64,000 nt of DNA, taken from Excoecaria cochinchinensis. Taxonomy: Eukaryota > Streptophyta > Magnoliopsida > Malpighiales > Euphorbiaceae. Below are positions 11,450 through 22,321 of the stretch, in pieces. The stretch is taken from contig CANTUQ010000004.1 in the NCBI GenBank assembly GCA_947683425.1, positions 34,487,001 through 34,551,000 of the forward strand. Direction: 5' to 3'. Within the stretch, counting starts at the first letter, position 1, and each line of letters opens with the position of its first letter. The notes below the pieces were generated by a model. It had not been told where the DNA came from. It did no database searches and saw only the letters and a list, made by a program, of their open reading frames with translations. Both the position numbers and the translations under genes were made by a program.

Positions 11450-12721
11450 ATGGATTCTGGAAGGCATACCGGTGAGGAATCTGCCGAAAGTGTGAATCCT
11501 CGTGAAGCTGAGGTGACAGGGTCTGGGCAGTCTAGATCGGTTGGCTATGGGAATGAGATTCCGTTTGGGCCTATGGAAGCTATGATGAAAATGACACAAG
11601 ACATGGCGAGAGTAATAGAACGTATGATGGCGCCAAGTGCCCCAATAGAATCTTTGAGAAAGCATGGTTTGGAGGAATTTCATGGAACAAGGTTAGATGA
11701 GTCAGAAAAAGCAGAGTACTGGATTGAGAAGGTGGAAAGGATTCTTAAGGAGATTCGATGTCCTCCAGATCAGTGGGTTGAATGTGTGGAGTCATTACTC
11801 CAAGGTCCTGCATATGATTGGTGGAAGCTGGTCCTGCAGAATCCGATCCTTCCTGAACCATTAAACTGGGAGTTCTTTGAAAAAGAATTCAAGAACAAGT
11901 ATATTACTAAAGCACATCGAGAGGCAAATTGGAAGAAGTTTCTGAGTTTGAGGCAGAGAACCATGACAGTGGCGGAATATGAAGTAGAATTCTATCGCTT
12001 AAGCAAGTATGCGCCAAAAGGTGTTTTGACCGATGTGTTGCGATGTCAACAATTTGAGGAAGGGTTGATTGAGGAAATTAAAGCATTGCTGATTTCTCTA
12101 ACAACGGAGCAAAATATAAGTTATTATCGTATTGTTCAAGCAGCTTTAAGAGCTGAAAGGACTTTTGGAGCTCAAAGAGAATGGAGACAAAGGAAGAATG
12201 CAAGTAGAGGTGGTTCCCAGACGGGGAAAAGATCACGAGATTCTCATGTGGCATCACCGGCGAAATCAGGGTTCAGTTCTGCAGCGAGAGGTAAGAAGCA
12301 TGGCGCTCCCTCGGCATCTGGTTCGGGAAGAGGAACATCTGGTAACAGAAGTGAGGTTCATGAGTGTCCTCATTGTGGTAAGAGGCATAGAGGAGAATGC
12401 TGGAGAGTGACGGGTGCTTGTTTTAGATGTGGAAGCACTGAGCATTTCCTTGCTAATTGCCCGAATACTTATGAGATGTCAGGAAATCAACAAGAGCAGA
12501 GCAGGGGTGGTTCAAATTTACCTTCTACTAATAGAGGAAGAGGAAGAGAACGTGGCAGATGTAGCCAGTCCAGGGGTGCAGTCGATTCTGAGATTGTGGA
12601 TAGACCTGATGCGGCTTCAGTGCGGGCTTATGCTATGAGGGCACGAGAGGATCAGGATGCGCCTGAAGTGATAGCAGGTACTATTCTACTTTGTGGTGTG
12701 GAAATGTTTGCATTTTTTTGA
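11450..12721 (+). CDS. RT-D gag
   Basis: This is the structural Gag of a chromovirus-type element. I prefer the ATG at 11450 (MDSGRHTGEESAESVNP) because the related RT-F and RT-H gag proteins start at the equivalent point; an upstream in-frame ATG at 11417 would add 11 residues. The retrotransposon gag core includes CPPDQWVECVESLLQG, AYDWWKLV and YITKAHREANW. Two zinc knuckles follow: CPHCGKRHRGEC (CX2CX3HX3C) and CFRCGSTEHFLANC (CX2CX4HX4C), then an Arg/Gly-rich tail for RNA binding. The frame stops at 12719-12721, inside the T run where protease should begin. In relatives gag and pol are normally one frame, so this stop is probably a recent 1-nt change. Confidence 0.92.
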   Translation: MDSGRHTGEESAESVNPREAEVTGSGQSRSVGYGNEIPFGPMEAMMKMTQDMARVIERMMAPSAPIESLRKHGLEEFHGTRLDESEKAEYWIEKVERILKEIRCPPDQWVECVESLLQGPAYDWWKLVLQNPILPEPLNWEFFEKEFKNKYITKAHREANWKKFLSLRQRTMTVAEYEVEFYRLSKYAPKGVLTDVLRCQQFEEGLIEEIKALLISLTTEQNISYYRIVQAALRAERTFGAQREWRQRKNASRGGSQTGKRSRDSHVASPAKSGFSSAARGKKHGAPSASGSGRGTSGNRSEVHECPHCGKRHRGECWRVTGACFRCGSTEHFLANCPNTYEMSGNQQEQSRGGSNLPSTNRGRGRERGRCSQSRGAVDSEIVDRPDAASVRAYAMRAREDQDAPEVIAGTILLCGVEMFAFF

Positions 12722-15700
12722 TCCTGGCTCAACTCATTCATATGTGTGTGATAAAAAGATATGTGAAAAGATGCCTAAAGTTGAATGTTTAAAATATGAT
12801 ATATGTGTGTCTAGCCCTTTGGGAGGTAATGTTAATGTGAACAGAGTGTATAGAAACTGTGCATTAGAAGTTCAAGGTAGTGTGTTTCCAGCGGATTTGA
12901 TTGAACTACCGTTTGATGAGTTTGACTTGATTCTGGGTTTGGATTGGTTAACTAAGTATGATGCAGATGTTAAGTGTAAGAAGAAAATGGTTGTGCTCAG
13001 TGATGGCAAGGGGAACAGAGCGACAGTGAGAGGAGTGTGCACTAATCCTCTTGTAAATGTGATATCTGCCATGCAAGCCTGTCGATGTATGAGAAAAGGA
13101 TGTGAAGTTTATCAAGCTCTGGTGTTGGACAGTAAGAGAGAACATGTGAAGATGCAAGAGATACCAATAGTCCGAGAGTTTTCTGACGTGTTTCCTGAAG
13201 AACTGAGCGGTGTACCACCGATAAGAGAAGTTGAGTTATCGATTGATGTGGCACCAGGAACTGTACCCGTATATAGAATGGCTCCAACTGAATTGAAGGA
13301 GTTGAAGGAACAGTTGCAAGAATTATTAAACAGGGGTTTTATTAGACCTAGTGTTTCTCCTTGGGGAGCACCAGTGTTATTTGTTAAGAAGAAAGATGGT
13401 ACAATGAGAATGTGCATTGATTATCGACAGTTGAATAAAGTGACAGTAAAGAATCGATATCCTTTACCTCGGATTGAAGACTTGTTTGATCAGTTAAGAG
13501 GAGCAGGTGTATTCTCAAAAATTGACTTACGTTCAGGCTATTATCAGTTGCAAGTAAAGAAAGAAGATGTACCTAAGACTGCATTTAGAACTCGTTATGG
13601 GCATTATGAGTTTCTGGTAATGCCATTCGGGTTAACCAATGCGCCAGCTGCATTTATGGATTTAATGAATCGGGTGTTCAGACCGTACTTGGATCAGTTT
13701 GTGGTAGTGTTCATAGACGACATTCTGGTTTATTCAAGAAATGAGAAGGAACATGAACAGCATTTGAGAGTTGTACTTCGAACTTTGCAAGAACATCAAC
13801 TGTATGCCAAATTAAGTAAGTGTGAGTTCTGGCTCAAAGAGGTATCATTTCTGGGTCATGTGATCTCATCTGAAGGGATTAAAGTGGATCCGACTAAGAT
13901 AGAAGCAATTGTGAATTGGAAACCGCCTAAGAATGTACTGGAGGTTCGCAGTTTCTTAGGGTTGGCTGGATACTACAGAAGGTTTGTGAAAGGATTTTCA
14001 GTAATAGCTTCACCGTTGACAAGATTGCTACGTAAAGGAGTGAGATATGAGTGGTTTGAAAGATGTCAAGCGAGTTTCGATCAGTTGAGGAAGATGTTAG
14101 TAGAAGCACCGATTCTTACACAGCCTATGACTGGTAAAGAGTATGTATTGTATATCGATGCTTCAGGTGTCGGATTGGGTTGTGTATTGATGCAAGAAGG
14201 GAAGGTGATAGCATATGAGTCAAGGCAATTGAAACCGCACGAACAGAACTATCCGACTCATGACTTGGAATTGGCAGCAGTAGTGTTTGCTCTAAAGATT
14301 TGGCGACATTACTTGTATGGTGAGAAGTGTAGAATTTACACCGATCACAAGAGTTTGAAATACCTGCTTACACAGAAGGAATTAAACCTGAGACAGCGAA
14401 GATGGCTAGAATTATTTAAGGATTATGATTGTATTGTAGACTATCACCCGGGAAAAGCTAATGTAGTGGCTGATGCTTTGAGTAGGAAATCAATTTCAAC
14501 ATTACAGTTAAAGCAGATTGAATGGAGGTTTTCTACAGACGGAGCTTTATTAGCACAGTTGAAAGCGAGACCGGTCTTGAGAGATGAGATAATAGTTGCT
14601 CAGAGAACTGATGTGAGGTTGCAACAAGTTCTGCAGTCAGTTGGTGATTTAGACAAGACTGACTATTCAGTGAATGAGGAAGGAGTACTACTATATAAGA
14701 ATAGAATGTGTGTGGCAACCGATAAAGAATTAAAGAAGAAATTGATGCATGAGGCTCATAATACAATTTTCACTATGCATCCAGGTGGAAATAAGATGTA
14801 TCAAGATATGAAACGGTTGTATTGGTGGCCTGGGATGAAGAATGATGTAGTGGAATATGTGTCTAAGTGCCTTGTCTGTCAACAAGTCAAAGCGGAGCAT
14901 CAAGTGCCTCAAGGGATGTTGCATCCACTCCCTATTCCACAATGGAAATGGGATAATATCACGATGGATTTTGTTACTGGATTGCCTCTGACCTCAAGAC
15001 AGCAAGACGCAGTATGGGTTATTGTGGACAAGTTTTCGAAATCAGCTCACTTTATACCAGTTCGGATGGATTATTCTATGGAAAAGTTGGCTGAATTGTA
15101 TGTAAGAGAAATTGTCCGATTGCATGGGATACCTTTGTCTATTGTTTCTGATAGAGATCCCAGATTCACTTCTAAGTTTTGGAGGAGCTTGCAAGCGGCT
15201 TTGGGTACGAAATTGAACTTCAGTACTGCTTTCCATCCACAAACCGATGGACAATCGGAAAGAATTATTCAGGTTTTGGAAGATTTGATGCGAGCATGTG
15301 TTTTGGATTTCTCTAAGAGTTGGGATAAGTATCTTCCACTTATGGAATTTGCTTATAACAACAGTTATCAGACCAGTATTGGTATGGCACCGTATGAAGT
15401 CCTGTATGGAAGGAAATGTCGTTCACCGATTTGTTGGACAGAGTTGAACGAGAGCAGAGTCATAGGGCCAGATTTGGTTCGTGATTCAGAAGAGAAAGCT
15501 AAGATAATACAGCAAAGATTGAAAGCAGCAAGTGATAGACAGAAGTCGTATGCTGATTTGAAAAGAAGGGACATTGAATTCAGTGTAGGCGATAAAGTGT
15601 TTCTGAAAGTGTCGCCTTGGAGGAAGGTACTGCGATTTGGTAAAAAGGGGAAGTTGAGTCCAAGATTTATTGGGCCATATGAAGTGCTTGAAAGAGTAGG

Positions 15701-16034
15701 TTCAGTAGCTTATCGATTGGCTATGCCTCCGGCTTTGGCTAAGCTACATGATGTGTTTTATGTGTCCATGTTGAGGAGATATAGGTCAGATGATTCCCAT
15801 GTGTTACCTATACACGAAGTGGAAGTGCAGTCTGATTTCACCTATAATGAGAAGCCAATAGTGATTTTAGCAAGAGAAGTAAGGCAACTTCGGAATAAGC
15901 AGATACCACTTGTGAAAGTGCTCTGGCAACACCATGGTGTTGAAGAGGCAACTTGGGAACCAGAAGCGGCTATGCGAGAGCAGCATCCACAACTGTTCCA
16001 CTCAGGTATGAATTTCGAGGACGAAATTCTTTAA
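12693..16034 (+). CDS. RT-D pol: protease, reverse transcriptase, RNase H, integrase, chromodomain-like tail
   Basis: An uninterrupted 1,113-codon frame overlaps the gag end; true pol sense starts near 12710, since the first few codons are out of phase with gag. Numbering from 12693: protease active site DPGST at D10; RT with the catalytic FIDD at 340-343; RNase H with D489; integrase zinc module starting at H689 (EAHNTIFTMHPGG...CLVCQQVK); integrase triad D759, D820 and E856, DD(35)E. A GPY/F module and a chromodomain-like end (TWEPEAAMREQHPQLF) follow. All key residues are present. Pol lies in the +1 frame relative to gag, joined across seven Ts (12713-12719). It could be expressed only by a frameshift or from a sister copy without the lesion. 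Confidence 0.95.
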   Translation: MVWKCLHFFDPGSTHSYVCDKKICEKMPKVECLKYDICVSSPLGGNVNVNRVYRNCALEVQGSVFPADLIELPFDEFDLILGLDWLTKYDADVKCKKKMVVLSDGKGNRATVRGVCTNPLVNVISAMQACRCMRKGCEVYQALVLDSKREHVKMQEIPIVREFSDVFPEELSGVPPIREVELSIDVAPGTVPVYRMAPTELKELKEQLQELLNRGFIRPSVSPWGAPVLFVKKKDGTMRMCIDYRQLNKVTVKNRYPLPRIEDLFDQLRGAGVFSKIDLRSGYYQLQVKKEDVPKTAFRTRYGHYEFLVMPFGLTNAPAAFMDLMNRVFRPYLDQFVVVFIDDILVYSRNEKEHEQHLRVVLRTLQEHQLYAKLSKCEFWLKEVSFLGHVISSEGIKVDPTKIEAIVNWKPPKNVLEVRSFLGLAGYYRRFVKGFSVIASPLTRLLRKGVRYEWFERCQASFDQLRKMLVEAPILTQPMTGKEYVLYIDASGVGLGCVLMQEGKVIAYESRQLKPHEQNYPTHDLELAAVVFALKIWRHYLYGEKCRIYTDHKSLKYLLTQKELNLRQRRWLELFKDYDCIVDYHPGKANVVADALSRKSISTLQLKQIEWRFSTDGALLAQLKARPVLRDEIIVAQRTDVRLQQVLQSVGDLDKTDYSVNEEGVLLYKNRMCVATDKELKKKLMHEAHNTIFTMHPGGNKMYQDMKRLYWWPGMKNDVVEYVSKCLVCQQVKAEHQVPQGMLHPLPIPQWKWDNITMDFVTGLPLTSRQQDAVWVIVDKFSKSAHFIPVRMDYSMEKLAELYVREIVRLHGIPLSIVSDRDPRFTSKFWRSLQAALGTKLNFSTAFHPQTDGQSERIIQVLEDLMRACVLDFSKSWDKYLPLMEFAYNNSYQTSIGMAPYEVLYGRKCRSPICWTELNESRVIGPDLVRDSEEKAKIIQQRLKAASDRQKSYADLKRRDIEFSVGDKVFLKVSPWRKVLRFGKKGKLSPRFIGPYEVLERVGSVAYRLAMPPALAKLHDVFYVSMLRRYRSDDSHVLPIHEVEVQSDFTYNEKPIVILAREVRQLRNKQIPLVKVLWQHHGVEEATWEPEAAMREQHPQLFHSGMNFEDEIL

Positions 16035-16046
16035 GGAGGGGAGAGT
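16010..16046 (+). other. RT-D PPT-proximal hairpin and polypurine tract
   Basis: GAATTTCGAGGACGAAATTC (16010-16029) is a perfect 8-bp stem with an AGGA loop inside the last pol codons. The purine tract AAGGAGGGGAGAG follows at about 16033-16045, ending at the 3' LTR. Confidence 0.85.
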
Positions 16047-18493
16047 TGTCATGGCCGGACATGTACCCTAAAAGAATTAATCTATTTTGGCATGTGTGTG
16101 TGATTGCATGTGAGTTTTGGGACTAAATTGAATGAAGGCAGGATTTAATTAAAAGAAAGAAGTATTGTTAAGGGTTTAAATGGTAATTATGAATGAATAC
16201 TAAGTATGAGTTAAAGGCTGATTAGCTAGTTTAATGAAGGATTAATTAAGAATAAAATAACTTGATTTAATGGAAAGAGGAGGCAGATTTGAGGAAGTGG
16301 TTTCCGTGTGGCTTCTTGAGAGGATGCCACCTACACCTTTGCATGCAAGAGTGAGTTAAGGGAAGGGAAGAGTTTCATTTGTGTAATCTAGCAATTTTCT
16401 GTGTTATTCTCTTTTCTTTCTTGCGTGGGAGTGAGTGTTAAAGAAGTGTAGGCATATTGATGTTAAGTTGCTCAAGAATTAAGGGTTAAACCTAAGAGGT
16501 AAGTGAATAAGTGCATATTCTCATCTTCTACTCTTTCTTCTTGGTTGAGCTGGTTTGGATGGGATATTATTGGTTTGAGTTTGAGCTTGAGCATCTGTGT
16601 TGTTTTGTTAGCTGAAGAAGTGAAAAGAGATAAGGGAAAGGCTATAATCGGCGAGCCGAGCGTCCGTCGAAATTAGGAGCTAAGGAGATGAGGTTTGGGA
16701 ACAAACCCTAAATGTGTGAAATTGAATGATTTGTGTTGGCTAAATAGGGCCATTGATATGAGCTGTATGTGTATGTGATAATGTGTTTAGTGAATGAATT
16801 GCTTGAGAGCATGTATGCTATGTGTGAGGTGAAATTAATCATAATTTGTGCTAAAGATGAGTGCCAAATAAGAAGGGAAAATCAGGTATGTGCTAATTGA
16901 TCATGTGGTTGATGTATTTGGGTTGATTGCCAAAAGTGAGAATGAGATTTGAAGTCTTAATGAGAAGGAAGAAATGGACTGAAAACATAACCATGTTATG
17001 GTGTTTTTGCATAGGTCACGGTGACAATTAAATCCATTATGACCGTGAGGTATGCTTGAGTTCAATTCTGCCTAGTAGATTTTGGTATGTCACGGTGACA
17101 ATGAGATTCATTGTGACCGTGAGGTACCCAGGAAGGCATTCTGTTTTGCAAAGTGAGAATATGTCACGGTGACAATGAGATTCATTGTGACCGTTACATA
17201 CCCTCAAGTTGCATTCTGCCGAGAGTTGGGAACATGTCACGGTGACAATGAAATTGATTGTGACAGTGACATGCCCCCAGTTTGCATTCTGTTTTGGACT
17301 TCAATATGTCACGGTGACAATGGAATTCATTGTGACCATGACCCACCCTGTTTTGGCAATATGATCCTAATGTGTTTGGCAATTCAAATGGCAAGGCTTT
17401 GAGCTGAAATGAAAGACAACATGAGTAAGTATTGTATGTGTGTTAAGTGATCTAGAAATGCATACAAACATGGTGATTTCTGAATATGATCAGTTATGTG
17501 AATATTAAATGTGAAGATTGAATTAGAAAGCATACTGAATATGCAAGTGAAATGTTAGCTATGTGCTAATGCAAATGTGTAAAGTGAAAAGTGAATTGAA
17601 TAATTTGTTAATAACTTAAGCCTGCGAGTCAAGTAGTGGATAGTTAGGCATGCCTATAGGGTCAAGTGCTGCAGCCCCATGCGTTAAATGTGTTTGATTC
17701 CATGGGAATCACAATGCGAATAATCCTTGCTGGATTTTATTATATGTGGAATAATGTGAAGTACCAGAAGGTACTAATGTGTAAAAGTAGTCTCGATGAG
17801 ATTACTGGTACCTGAGAGGTACCGATGCGATACCCGTTATCCGCGTCATTGAGTTGCAGGCAAGAAGGATAATAGGCTAATCGGCTAATCAGTTAATTAA
17901 ATAATAAACAGAAGTGACTATGATACAAGAAAGTACAGACATGTGAATAAGTGATTGATGCTTTATGATTGAATTTAGTAATGGACAAGACTATGCCTGA
18001 AATGGTTCATGCTTTAATAATGATTGTTCTGGCATGTCTACTAATGTGCAATGTATGATATCTCTGATGCGTGATAAGTTGTTTACTATATGAGTTCCCC
18101 ACTAAGCGTTATTGCTTAGCATGGATTTACTCTAATCCGTGCAGGTACGGACAAGAGGTGACTGAAGGACGTCCCCCGCATTTTGGTATGGTCAACAATA
18201 GGAAGTGAATAGCATAGGCTTGGGGGTTGTTATTTTGGGATTTTTGTATAAGCTTTTTGTACGGTTAAAATGTGTAAAGAATATGTAAAGACATGTAATA
18301 ATGTATAATTTGGAATGTAACCCCTCTTATGTATGTATGTCATATAAATAGCTTGGCATGTGATGCATGAGATAAGATAATATGCGATGATTTTTTTTTC
18401 AATTCAGGTTAAGCATGCGTTCTGTTGTGTGTGTGCAGCCTTCTCTAACTAAGATTAGCTGACCTAATCTGTCATTAGGGAACGGGCGTCACA
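16047..18493 (+). mobile_element. RT-D 3' LTR
   Basis: The 2,447-bp LTR starts TGTCATGGCC and ends GGGCGTCACA, with the same ordered blocks as the 5' copy: hairpin array 17015-17342, palindrome block 17628-17656, and CTAAGCG hairpin 18102-18119 with one C-to-T change in the right arm. The right TSD copy GTACC is at 18494-18498. Confidence 0.95.
17015..17342. repeat. RT-D 3' LTR hairpin array
   Basis: The same five-unit GTCACGGTGAC palindrome array as 9835-10162, again 968 bp from the LTR start. A handful of point differences from the 5' array fall inside the stems. Confidence 0.95.
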
Positions 18494-18498
18494 GTACC
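18494..18498. repeat. RT-D target-site duplication, right copy
   Basis: GTACC, matching 8862-8866. Confidence 0.9.
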
Positions 18499-19543
18499 TA
18501 TCGCGAGCGAACCAGCTGAAGGAGAGCATTCTGTCGTGAGCGCGGCAGAAATGACTTCTAAGGCAAATCTTCCAAAGGCATTTCAACCTCGTCCACCATT
18601 TCCTCAACGCCTGAAGAGACAAAACCAAGATAAGTAATTCCAATCTTTTATTGATAAATTGAAGCATTTGCACATCAATTTGAATTTTATTGAGGCCATT
18701 ACACAAATTCCTAATTATGCAAAATTTCTTAAAGATTTAATTTCTAAGAAAATAAATTGGGAAGATATATCCACTATTGCATTAACTGAGGCATGTAGTT
18801 CTATCATCACAAATAATTTGCCTACAAAGCTTAAAGATAATGGTAGCTTTACTATTCCATGCACCTTAGGAGATGTTGAGTTTCCTAAGTGTTTATGTGA
18901 TTTGGGGGCAAGTATAAATCTCATGCCTTTGTCTATCTTTAAAATGTTGGGGTTGGATTATGTTAAACCTACTTCCATGGTTTTGCAATTAGCTGATCAA
19001 TCTATTAAGAAACCCTATGGAATAATAGAAGATGTGTTAGTAAAAGTGGATAAGTTTATTTTACCTGCTGATTTTGTGTTCTTAGATTTTGCATATGATG
19101 TGAAATGTCCATTGATTTTGGGAAGACCTTTCATGAGGACTGGTAGGGCTTTAGTAGATGTCTATGAGGGCACTTTAGTCTTAAGAGTAGGGGATGATAG
19201 TGTGGAATATCATATGGATAGAGCATTACAATATCCCGTGGATGAAAATGTTTGCATGAAAATAGATGTAATCAATGCTTGCGTTTTGGAGGTAATGGAA
19301 AATGCAAGTGAAGAGGAGGTTCAAATGGAGGAAGAAGTTCGTGAAGATATGGAGCAAGAGAGCTTAAGGCCAGAACTTCTTTATCGGAATGAAGCACCTT
19401 TGCCACCTTCAATTGTAAGTCCTCCAAATGTGGAATTAAAAGAATTACCAAATCATTTGAGGTATGCATTTCTTGGCTCTAATCATACTTTGCCTATTAT
19501 AATTTCTAACAAACTTACTAGTGCACAAGAGTATGCATCTTAG
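18499..19543 (+). pseudogene. RT-C gag-pro linker and aspartic protease (Athila-type)
   Basis: This continues the RT-C frame in phase after the RT-D insertion. A TAA at 18635-18637 interrupts the linker, after which the frame is open to 19543. The retropepsin-like protease that would mature the polyprotein shows FPKCLCDLGASINLMPLSIF (active-site D-L-G-A-S) near 18884-18943 and the flap/C-terminal motif CPLILGRPFMRTGRALVDV. The acidic C-terminal region (EEEVQMEEEVREDMEQE) is usual for Athila. Protease is intact in sequence but cannot be made as part of a full polyprotein. Confidence 0.88.
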
Positions 19544-19554
19544 AGGTTGTTAAA

Positions 19555-21200
19555 AAAAGGATAAGGAGTATTGGTTGGCAGATTTCTGATCTAAAAGGTA
19601 TTAGTCCTAATGTTGTCATGCATAGGATAAACTTGGAAGATGAATGTCAGCCTAAAGCTGATAGGCAAAGAAGACTTAACCCTCACATGAAAGAGGTACT
19701 GAAAAAAGAAGTTATTAAGTTTCTTGATGCTGGGATCATCTATCCAATTTCGAATAGTGATTGGGTAAGTCAAATATATTGTGTTCCAAAGAAGGGAGGT
19801 ATGACGGTTGTTAGAAATGAGAATGGTGATTTAATTCCTACTAGAACCACCACCGGTTGGAGGGTGTGTATAGACTATAGGAAGTTAAATTCAGCAACTA
19901 GGAAAGATCATTTTCTTTTACCATTCATTGACCAAATGTTGGAGAGAATAGCTGGCCATTCTCATTACTGTTTTTTAGATGGTTATTCAGGATATTTTCA
20001 AATTTTTATCTACCCTAGTGACCAAGATAAAATCACATTTACTTATCCATATGGGACCTTTGCTTATAGGCGAATGCCTTTTGGGTTATGCAATGCACCA
20101 GGCACCTTTCAAAGGTGTATGACTTCAATATTTGGGGATATGATTGAGGATATAATGGAAGTTTTTATGGATGACTTTTCTGTTATGGGGATTCATTTGA
20201 ACTTTGTTTACAAAATTTAGATAAAGTATTGGCTAGATGTGAAGAAACTAATTTGGTTCTTAATTGGGAGAAATGCCATTTCATGGTAGATGAGGGGATA
20301 GTTTTAGGGCATAAGATTTCAAGTCAAGGAATTGAGGTAGATAGAGCAAAAACAGAATTGATTGAGAAATTACCTCTACCCACTACACTTAAGGGGGTAA
20401 GATCTTTTCTTGGTCATGCTAGTTTTTATAGAAGATTTATAAAGGATTTTTCATTGATTGCTAAACCTTTGACTAACTTGTTAATAAAGGATGTGCCTTT
20501 TGAATTTTCTGAAGAATGTTTGCATGCTTTTGATACTTTGAAGAAAGCTCTTATAAGTGCACCTATTATCACCTCTCCTAATTGGGAATTGCCATTTGAG
20601 ATCATGTGTGATGCAAGTGATTTTGCTGTGGGATGTGTGCTAGGACAAAGCCATGGTAAGAATATGCATGTGATTTATTATGCTAGCCACACTTTGTCAC
20701 CTCCTCAAATCAATTACAAAAACTACTGAAAAAGAGATGTTCGATGTGGTTTATGCATGTGACAAATTTTGATCTTACTTGTTATGGTCTAAAGTCATTA
20801 TCTATACTGATCTGCTGCATTGAGGTACTTGTTTACTAAGAAAGATGCTAAACCTAGGTTGATTCGTTGGGTATTATTATTGCAAGAATTTGACCTTGTC
20901 ATTAAAGATAAAAAGGGAAGTGAAAATTTAGTAGCTGACCATTTTTCAAGGTTAGAAAATAATGATGAACCATTAGGTGATAGCATTAATGAGTCTTTTT
21001 CGGATGAAGCATTAATGTCACTTGACAATATGCATGTACCTTGGTATGCTGATTTTGCTAATTATCTTGCTACTGGGATTGTGCCTAATGGTTTGACATG
21101 GCAACAAAAGAAAAAGTTTTTTAATGATGTCAAACATTATCTTTGGGAGGAACCTTATTTATTTAAGATAAGTGGGGATGGCATAATCGTAGATGTGTAA
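19555..21200 (+). pseudogene. RT-C reverse transcriptase and RNase H (Athila-type), frameshifted
   Basis: RT copies element RNA into DNA and RNase H removes the RNA strand. Recognisable RT blocks are WRVCIDYRKLNSATRKDHFLLPFIDQMLERI, PYGTFAYRRMPFGLCNAPGTFQRCM and the catalytic FMDD (about 20164-20175). A lost T shortly after FMDD shifts the frame near 20190. A second segment (20229-20729) carries VLGHKISSQGIEVDRAK, VRSFLGHASFYRRFIKDFS and the RNase H start MCDASDFAVGCVLGQ. At least two further frameshifts fall between 20729 and 20820 and one near 21183. RNase H resumes with LRYLFTKKDAKPRLIRWVL and LVADHFSRLE. The domain order is normal for Ty3/gypsy. Confidence 0.88.
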
Positions 21201-22321
21201 GTGAGGATGATTATCAAAACATTTTGACACATTGTCATGCTGCTTTGTATTCGGGTCATAATGGTGCTAATAAGATTGCATCTCGTGTACTTGAATGTGG
21301 TTTCTTTTGGCCTACATTGTTTCATGATGCAAGGATGTTTGTTACTAAGTGTGATAAATGTCAAAGAGCTGGTAATATTAGTAAGAGAGATGAAATGCCT
21401 TTGACTAATATATTGGAAGTTAAAGTATTTGATGTGTGGGGAATTGATTTTATGGGTCCTTTCCCTACATCTTTTAGGCAACATTACATATTGGTTGGTG
21501 TAGATTATGTATCCAAATGGGTTGAAGCAAAAGCAACACCAACTAATGATTCAAAGGTAGTGCTAAAGTTTATGAAGAAGCTTTTCTCAAGGTTTGGAGT
21601 GCCAAGAGCCATCATAAGTGATGGAGGTAAGCATTTCATTAACCGTTCTTTTGATTCTTTATTACATAAATATGGTGTGAATCATAGGGTAGCTACACCA
21701 TATCACCCACAAACAAGTGGTCAAGTGGAAGTGTCCAATAGGGAGCTTAAGTGGATATTAGAAAAAAATGTTTCTAATTCTAGAAAGGATTGGGCACATA
21801 AATTGGATGATGCTTTATGGGCATACCGTATAGCATTTAAGGCACCTATTGGTATGACACCATATAGGTTGGTTTATGGAAAAACATGTCATTTGCCTGT
21901 GGAGTTAGAGCATAAAGCATATTGGGCCATTAGGACTTTGAATTATGACTTAAAGGATGCAAGTGTCAAGAGATGTTTGCAATTGAATGAGCTTGATGAG
22001 TTAAGACTTTTTGCCTATGAAAATGCCAAAATTTATAAAGAACGGTCTAAAAAATGGCATGATACTCATATAAGGTATAAACATTTCACTATTGGGGATA
22101 AGGTTCTTTTGTACAATTCAAGAATGAAACTCTTTCCGGGAAAATTGAGATCTAGATGGAGTGGACCCTTTGAAGTCACCCAAATCTTTGATCAAGGTTT
22201 TTTAGAACTTAAAAATGAAAAAGGGGAATTATTTAAAGCCAATGGTCAAAGATGTAAGGTGTATTTGGAGGAAACCTTTCATGGAAGGGAGGTTTCATTT
22301 ATCTCTTTAAAAATGGTTTGA
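21201..22321 (+). pseudogene. RT-C integrase (Athila-type)
   Basis: A 365-codon open stretch carries a nearly full integrase. It has the zinc-binding HCHAALYSGHNG...CDKCQRAG module, then the catalytic core with D in WGIDFMGPF, D in IISDGGKHF and E in GQVEVSNRELK. The C-terminal segment (FTIGDKVLLYNSRMKLFPGKL...GPFEVTQIF...FKANGQRCKVY) is the usual Athila ending and lacks a chromodomain. The frame is disconnected from RNase H by the shift near 21183. Confidence 0.9.

Larger units (their letters stand above)
8867..18493 (+). mobile_element. RT-D: nearly complete Tekay/Del-like Ty3/gypsy element
   Basis: The 9,627-bp element has two LTRs, an iMet primer site, gag, pol with all domains, a polypurine tract and a 5-bp TSD. 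It inserted in the gag-protease linker of RT-C. By eye the LTRs differ at about 31 substitutions plus one 28-bp indel over some 2,447 bp (about 1.3%), the lowest divergence of any LTR pair here. The only visible coding lesion is one frameshift in a T run, which makes it the youngest element in the window. Confidence 0.95.

Noticed and set aside
12705..12725. Programmed frameshift site between RT-D gag and pol
   Set aside because: The run of Ts resembles a slippery site, but pol is in the +1 frame, whereas such runs promote -1 slippage, and relatives usually have a fused gag-pol. A 1-nt insertion is simpler.
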